This document shows positions 60,822-64,000 of a stretch of DNA of 64,000 nucleotides, piece after piece (positions within the stretch are counted from its first letter, which is position 1; every line of letters starts with the position of its first letter). The DNA lies in the NCBI GenBank assembly GCA_964560875.1, contig CAZLMW010000010.1, forward strand, positions 1-64,000. The letters are read 5' to 3'. The position numbers and the translations under genes were made by a program. Under the pieces are notes generated by a model. It was not told the DNA's origin. It was given only the letters and a program-made list of their open reading frames with translations, and did not search any database. Source of the stretch: CAZLMW01 sp964560875. GTDB lineage: Bacteria > Myxococcota_A > UBA9042.

Positions 60822-61769
60822 TCAGCCAAGCAGGGTCGAACCGACAGCGAGAACGGTGCGGGCGAGTTCGACGCGATCGGACGCCTTTTTCATCACCGTT
60901 GCAGCTTCGTGAACCGCGAGGTCCGGCGCGTTGAACGCATCACCGTGTTCGACGACGAACGCATCGAGCAGGCCGTCGTATCGAGCGGCGACAGCGGCGG
61001 CGCTGGGGGTAACGCCGTCGACCTCTCCTAACATGGCCGCGAGTGGGCCTTTCACGGCGCGCCCGCCGACGATGGGCGACACCCCGACAACCGGTCTGGC
61101 GGCGACCGCTTCGGACGCGCCAGTTAGCGTGGTGATGGGCTCGATGGAGACATAGGGATTGGACGGCGCGAGGACCACCAAATCGGCCAGTTCGATCGCC
61201 GCGATGACGCCAGCCGCGGGCTCGGTGGTCCCTTCGTACGCGATCGATTCTACCGCAGGTGCCCGTTGCTGCACGAGCCATCGCTGAAAAGGCAAAACGC
61301 CGAGGTCACGGGTGGTGACAAACGTCGCACGGGGGCGGTCGGCCATCGGTAAGACCGTCGCCTCGACCCCGAGAGCCGCGCAGAGCTCGGCCGTGACGCT
61401 CGACAGAGGCTCGCCGCGGCGCAAGCGCTCGGTTCGGGCAAGGTGTGTTGCGAGGTCGCGGTCACCCAGGTTGAACCACGATTCGCCGCCGAAGCGGGCC
61501 ATCATGTCGCGGGCGGCGAAGGTCTCGTCGGCCAGCCCCCAGCCGCGTGCGCGGTCGGACAGCCCCGCGAGCGTGTACATGACGGTGTCGACGTCCGGGC
61601 TGATCCACAGGCCCCAGTGTTCGAAGTCGTCGCCGGTGTTGACGATGCATGTGAGCCGGGAGCCGAGCAGGCGATACAGGCCGTCCACGAGCCGCGCGCC
61701 ACCGACACCACCGGTCAAGACGACCACGCGTCGCAGGTGGTCGAATTCAGTCGGGCCGGCAGCATTCAT
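60822..61769 (-). CDS. cofD: 2-phospho-L-lactate transferase (CofD/FbiA)
   Basis: A 315-residue enzyme that transfers a lactyl or related phospho-moiety from its guanylated donor onto FO to give F420-0. Landmarks are VVLTGGVGGARLVDGLY, VNTGDDFEHWGLWISPDVDTVMYTLAG, GWFNLGDRDLATHL-like (ESWFNLGDRDLATHL) and APSNPYVSIEPI. The start overlaps the cofE stop (ATGA), forming a coupled cofE-cofD pair. The donor (phosphoenolpyruvate, phosphoglycerate or phospholactate) cannot be decided from sequence. Confidence 0.94.
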   Translation of the reverse strand: MNAAGPTEFDHLRRVVVLTGGVGGARLVDGLYRLLGSRLTCIVNTGDDFEHWGLWISPDVDTVMYTLAGLSDRARGWGLADETFAARDMMARFGGESWFNLGDRDLATHLARTERLRRGEPLSSVTAELCAALGVEATVLPMADRPRATFVTTRDLGVLPFQRWLVQQRAPAVESIAYEGTTEPAAGVIAAIELADLVVLAPSNPYVSIEPITTLTGASEAVAARPVVGVSPIVGGRAVKGPLAAMLGEVDGVTPSAAAVAARYDGLLDAFVVEHGDAFNAPDLAVHEAATVMKKASDRVELARTVLAVGSTLLG

Positions 61770-62524
61770 GCGTACAAATCCAGGTCCGGGTCGCGGATCA
61801 GCGCCGCGGCGCCCCCATCGCCCAGGTCGTACTGGGCGCCCCGAATCCGCACGACTGGGGTCCCTTCATCGGCCTGGCCGATCAGCAAATCTGCCGCCGC
61901 GGCGAGTGCATCCGCCGTGGCCGTCACCGTGTGTTCGAGCACCCGCCCGAGCAAATCGACATCGCCGCGCCGGTCACGGAGCGCGGCAATACCGGCGCAC
62001 CCGATCGCGGCACCAACCGTCCCGTTTCGAAATGGACGGCCGAACGAATCACTAATGATAACGGACAGTTCAATTCCGAAATACGCATCGACACTTGACT
62101 TGATGTCAGCGGCAGAAGCGTCCGGGTCGACCGGCAACAGGATCCACGTACCGACCTCGGCGACGTTGCTCGAGTCGACCGCTGCGTTTGCGACCACAAA
62201 GCCGAGCTCATGGCGCGCGATCAGCACACCGGGCGCCATGCGCGAGATCGATGCGCTCTGATCGAGCACCACCTGCACCTGGCGGGGATCCTTGCCGGTG
62301 GCTTCGGCGACTCGGGCGGCTTCTTCGCCGACCACGACGTCTTCGGGGAAGACCGTGCGCCCCTCGCAGCGGGAGATGAGCTTGGACGCGACGACGAGAA
62401 CATCGCGATCCACCAGCTGCATTTCGGCTCGCTCGAGGGCGTCGAGAATCAGCGCAGCGGGGTCGTCACCGGCGCGCGCGATGGCGACGGCGGGCACAGC
62501 GGTCAGGTTGACGTCAGCCATCAT
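61766..62524 (-). CDS. cofE: F420-0:gamma-glutamyl ligase (CofE, stand-alone)
   Basis: A 252-residue enzyme that adds glutamates to F420-0. Motifs include VVASKLISRCEGRT, RHELGFVVANAAVDSSNV, LPVDPDASA, ISDSFGRPFRNGTVGAAIG and DLLGRVLEHTVTATADALAAAADLLIGQADEGTPVV. It lacks the C-terminal nitroreductase-like domain of actinobacterial FbiB, so it is of the archaeal CofE type. Two adjacent ATGs (62524 and 62521) are possible starts. Codons at 62038-62105 (around the ISDSFGRPF motif) are AT-rich relative to the rest. A much longer open frame to 63610 is antisense to the next genes and rejected. Confidence 0.94.
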   Translation of the reverse strand: MMADVNLTAVPAVAIARAGDDPAALILDALERAEMQLVDRDVLVVASKLISRCEGRTVFPEDVVVGEEAARVAEATGKDPRQVQVVLDQSASISRMAPGVLIARHELGFVVANAAVDSSNVAEVGTWILLPVDPDASAADIKSSVDAYFGIELSVIISDSFGRPFRNGTVGAAIGCAGIAALRDRRGDVDLLGRVLEHTVTATADALAAAADLLIGQADEGTPVVRIRGAQYDLGDGGAAALIRDPDLDLYA

Positions 62525-62569
62525 GGCGCGGACTGTACGCCACAAATTCGCACCACGGGAGCACCTGAC

Positions 62570-63214
62570 ATGAAGATCGGAATCATCGGCGGGACCGGCA
62601 AGGAAGGCCGCGGACTGGCGTTGCGATGGGCGACGACCGGCCATGACGTGATCATCGGGTCGCGCCACGCCGAACGTGGCGAAGCCAAGGCCGCTGAGCT
62701 CGACGCCGGACGAGGCCGCATCTCGGGGGGCGGCAACGCGCGCGCTGCGGCTGAAGGCGAGATCGTGGTCCTGGCCGTGCCCTACGGCGCTCATGGTCCC
62801 ACCCTCACCGCGATGCGCGATCACCTGCGCGGTCAACTCCTGATCGATATCACCGTCCCGCTGAGGCCACCGAAGGTTCGCCTCGTGCACCTGCCGGAAG
62901 GAAACGCCGCGGCCCTCGAAGCGGCCGCCATCGTCGGCGACAAAGCGATCGTCGCCGCCGCCTTGCATCACGTGAGCAGCGCGCACCTCGCCGATCCGCA
63001 TCACGAGGTCGATTGCGACGTCCTGGTCTGCTGCGACGACAAGGAAAAAAGGGCGGTGGCGATCGGCGCGATCGAAGCGCTGGGCTTGCGGGGTATCGAT
63101 GCCGGGCCGCTCCGAAATGCCATCGCGCTCGAGGCCATGACGCCCGTGCTGCTGCACATCGCGCGGCGCTACAAGGCGTCCGGTCCGGGCCTGCGCATCA
63201 GCGGCCTCCCTTGA
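62570..63214 (+). CDS. npdG: F420:NADPH oxidoreductase (Fno/NpdG)
   Basis: A 214-residue Rossmann enzyme that passes hydride between NADPH and F420. The N-terminus MKIGIIGGTGKEGRGLALRW and IIGSRHAERGEAKA (basic residues that bind the NADPH phosphate) are characteristic, followed by VVLAVPYGAH, LIDITVPLRPP and the C-terminal GIDAGPLRNAIALEAMTPVLLHI. It would regenerate reduced F420 for the oxidoreductases encoded nearby. It is divergent from cofE with 45 bases between. Confidence 0.92.
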   Translation: MKIGIIGGTGKEGRGLALRWATTGHDVIIGSRHAERGEAKAAELDAGRGRISGGGNARAAAEGEIVVLAVPYGAHGPTLTAMRDHLRGQLLIDITVPLRPPKVRLVHLPEGNAAALEAAAIVGDKAIVAAALHHVSSAHLADPHHEVDCDVLVCCDDKEKRAVAIGAIEALGLRGIDAGPLRNAIALEAMTPVLLHIARRYKASGPGLRISGLP

Positions 63215-63317
63215 TTGTTGCGGTCCTTCCGGTAACTTGTAGGGGTCACGAAAGAAAACGCTGCGCCCAACTGCTGCTGGCCCCCAACCCCCAGCCTGTC
63301 GGCGCATGGGAGCGAAC

Positions 63318-63545
63318 ATGCGCACCATGACCCTTATACTTGCGACCCTCTTCTGCCTCGGCTTCGCAGGCTGCAGTGAAAAGAAGAAACAGGGTGAAAC
63401 CTGCAAGCGCCACAGCCAGTGCGAAGCTGGACTTATCTGCAGCTCCGTGGACCAGAAGTGCCACACCAAAGAGTCTGAACGTGCCACGCGAAAGGCGGCC
63501 GCAGGAAAAGCGAAGAGTGAGCGCCTGAAAAAAGCGCAGAAATAG
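63318..63545 (+). CDS. small Cys-containing lipoprotein
   Basis: A 75-residue lipoprotein. GGGAG lies just upstream of ATG 63318. The signal TLILATLFCLGFAGC gives a clear lipobox. The mature part has four further cysteines (GETCKRHSQCEAGLICSSVDQKC, spacing like the Dickkopf-type CxxxxxCxxxxxC module) and a basic C-terminus (RKAAAGKAKSERLKKAQK). Role unknown. Confidence 0.7.
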   Translation: MRTMTLILATLFCLGFAGCSEKKKQGETCKRHSQCEAGLICSSVDQKCHTKESERATRKAAAGKAKSERLKKAQK

Positions 63546-63775
63546 CTCGGTTCCCGTCGCGGTTGCGCGGCGCGAGCGTTCCGCGGATGATCCGGCCTGC
63601 TTTCGCGCACCGCCTTGACTCTGCGCGCTCAACCGACGGGCCCCGCGGCCCCCTCGACAATGTCGCCCCCGGTTCCCGGGCCTCTGACAGCTGAATCTCC
63701 GCCCGCAGATGTTGCGCGCTGCCGAATCTACGACTGCAGAGTCCTCACGACCGGGTCGCGACAACCGGAGCTTCC

Positions 63776-64000
63776 ATGCGCCTCGGACTCATGCTCGGCT
63801 ATTCGGGCGCGAGCATCAAACTCGACATTCCTCTCATCCAAGAAGCGGAACGCATCGGCTACGACTCGGTCTGGACCGCCGAAGCGTGGGGCTCAGACGC
63901 CGTTTCGCCGCTCGCCTGGATCGGCGCGCAGACATCGAAGATCCGGCTCGGCACCGCGATTATGCAGGTCCCGGGGCGCACCCCCGCGATGACGGCGATG
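63776..64000 (+). CDS. LLM-class F420-dependent oxidoreductase (3' end outside window)
   Basis: The first 75 residues of a luciferase-like TIM-barrel protein: MRLGLMLGYSG, then AERIGYDSVWTAEAWGSDAV and SKIRLGTAIMQVPGRTPAMT, the typical F420-dependent LLM start. GGAG lies five bases before ATG. Its position beside cofDE and npdG fits F420 as cofactor. The gap before it (63546-63775) holds nothing recognised. Confidence 0.88.
   Translation, partial: MRLGLMLGYSGASIKLDIPLIQEAERIGYDSVWTAEAWGSDAVSPLAWIGAQTSKIRLGTAIMQVPGRTPAMTAM

Noticed and set aside
61766..63610. A 614-codon minus-strand frame
   Set aside because: Only the last 252 codons are CofE; the rest is antisense to npdG and the small lipoprotein.

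Overview
The window looks like chromosomal DNA of a high-GC member of the Myxococcota (the former deltaproteobacterial myxobacteria). Evidence for this includes a subtilase ending in a MYXO-CTERM-type sorting tail, several long lipoproteins built from CDDGNxCTxDxC disulfide repeats, many Ser/Thr protein kinases and zinc-ribbon proteins, FHA-GGDEF signalling, and a class II HMG-CoA reductase. Base composition is uniformly GC-rich, apart from short AT-rich patches inside the F420 genes and a few intergenic repeats. One 100-base run of N (42641-42740) is a scaffold gap inside a repetitive gene.

Layout. 1-2.9 kb: tail of a DNRLRE-type surface protein, an acyl-CoA dehydrogenase-like gene, an internally deleted IS5/IS427-type element, and a degenerate GGDEF protein. 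3-7.5 kb: cardiolipin synthase facing an EEP phosphodiesterase, then a coupled pair of short-chain dehydrogenases, one of them a two-domain high-molecular-weight FabG. 7.9-15.6 kb: FHA-GGDEF cyclase, B12-binding radical SAM protein, Ser/Thr kinase, MenB, a TPR protein coupled to a Cys-rich lipoprotein, a PPOX/FDOR protein and a small lipoprotein. 15.6-16.6 kb: non-coding, repeat-rich DNA ending in tRNA-Val(CAC), whose 3' end and terminator are tandemly copied. 16.7-19.9 kb: queG, an ABC1 kinase and a YhhN protein. 20-25.4 kb: egtD-egtB (ergothioneine), a fused HMG-CoA reductase/polyprenyl synthase and a TetR regulator. 25.4-27.6 kb: a somatomedin-B-repeat lipoprotein.

27.9-37.2 kb is a tightly coupled glycan or lipid-modification operon: nucleotidyltransferase-like protein, two B12-radical SAM proteins, methyltransferase, GT39-like protein and GT4 glycosyltransferase. 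It faces an O-antigen-ligase-like gene. 37.3-43.1 kb carries a lipoprotein with C-type lectin and fibrinogen-like domains, then a three-gene minus-strand operon (VAKAD-repeat lipoprotein, ferritin-like diiron protein, MYXO-CTERM subtilase). 43.3-47.5 kb: PLP decarboxylase, SDR, hybrid histidine kinase, and a second IS remnant. 47.5-51.8 kb: a minus-strand operon of radical SAM protein, methyltransferase, flippase and PhyH dioxygenase. 52.1-57.2 kb: zinc-ribbon membrane protein, M17 aminopeptidase, a Ser/Thr kinase fused to a receiver domain, and another zinc-ribbon membrane protein. 57.2-64 kb: a coenzyme F420 locus (cofG, cofH, cofD, cofE, F420:NADPH oxidoreductase, and the start of an LLM-class F420-dependent oxidoreductase), interrupted by a YbjN-like gene and a DksA/TraR-like gene.

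Genes in several clusters overlap by 1-17 bp (typically ATGA, GTGA or TGATG), which indicates translational coupling and makes the operon assignments fairly secure. The most unusual items are the HMGR-prenyl synthase fusion with altered aspartate motifs, the lipoprotein/ferritin-like/subtilase operon, the animal-like extracellular domain architectures, the kinase-receiver fusion, and the AT-rich codon patches at conserved motifs of F420 genes.
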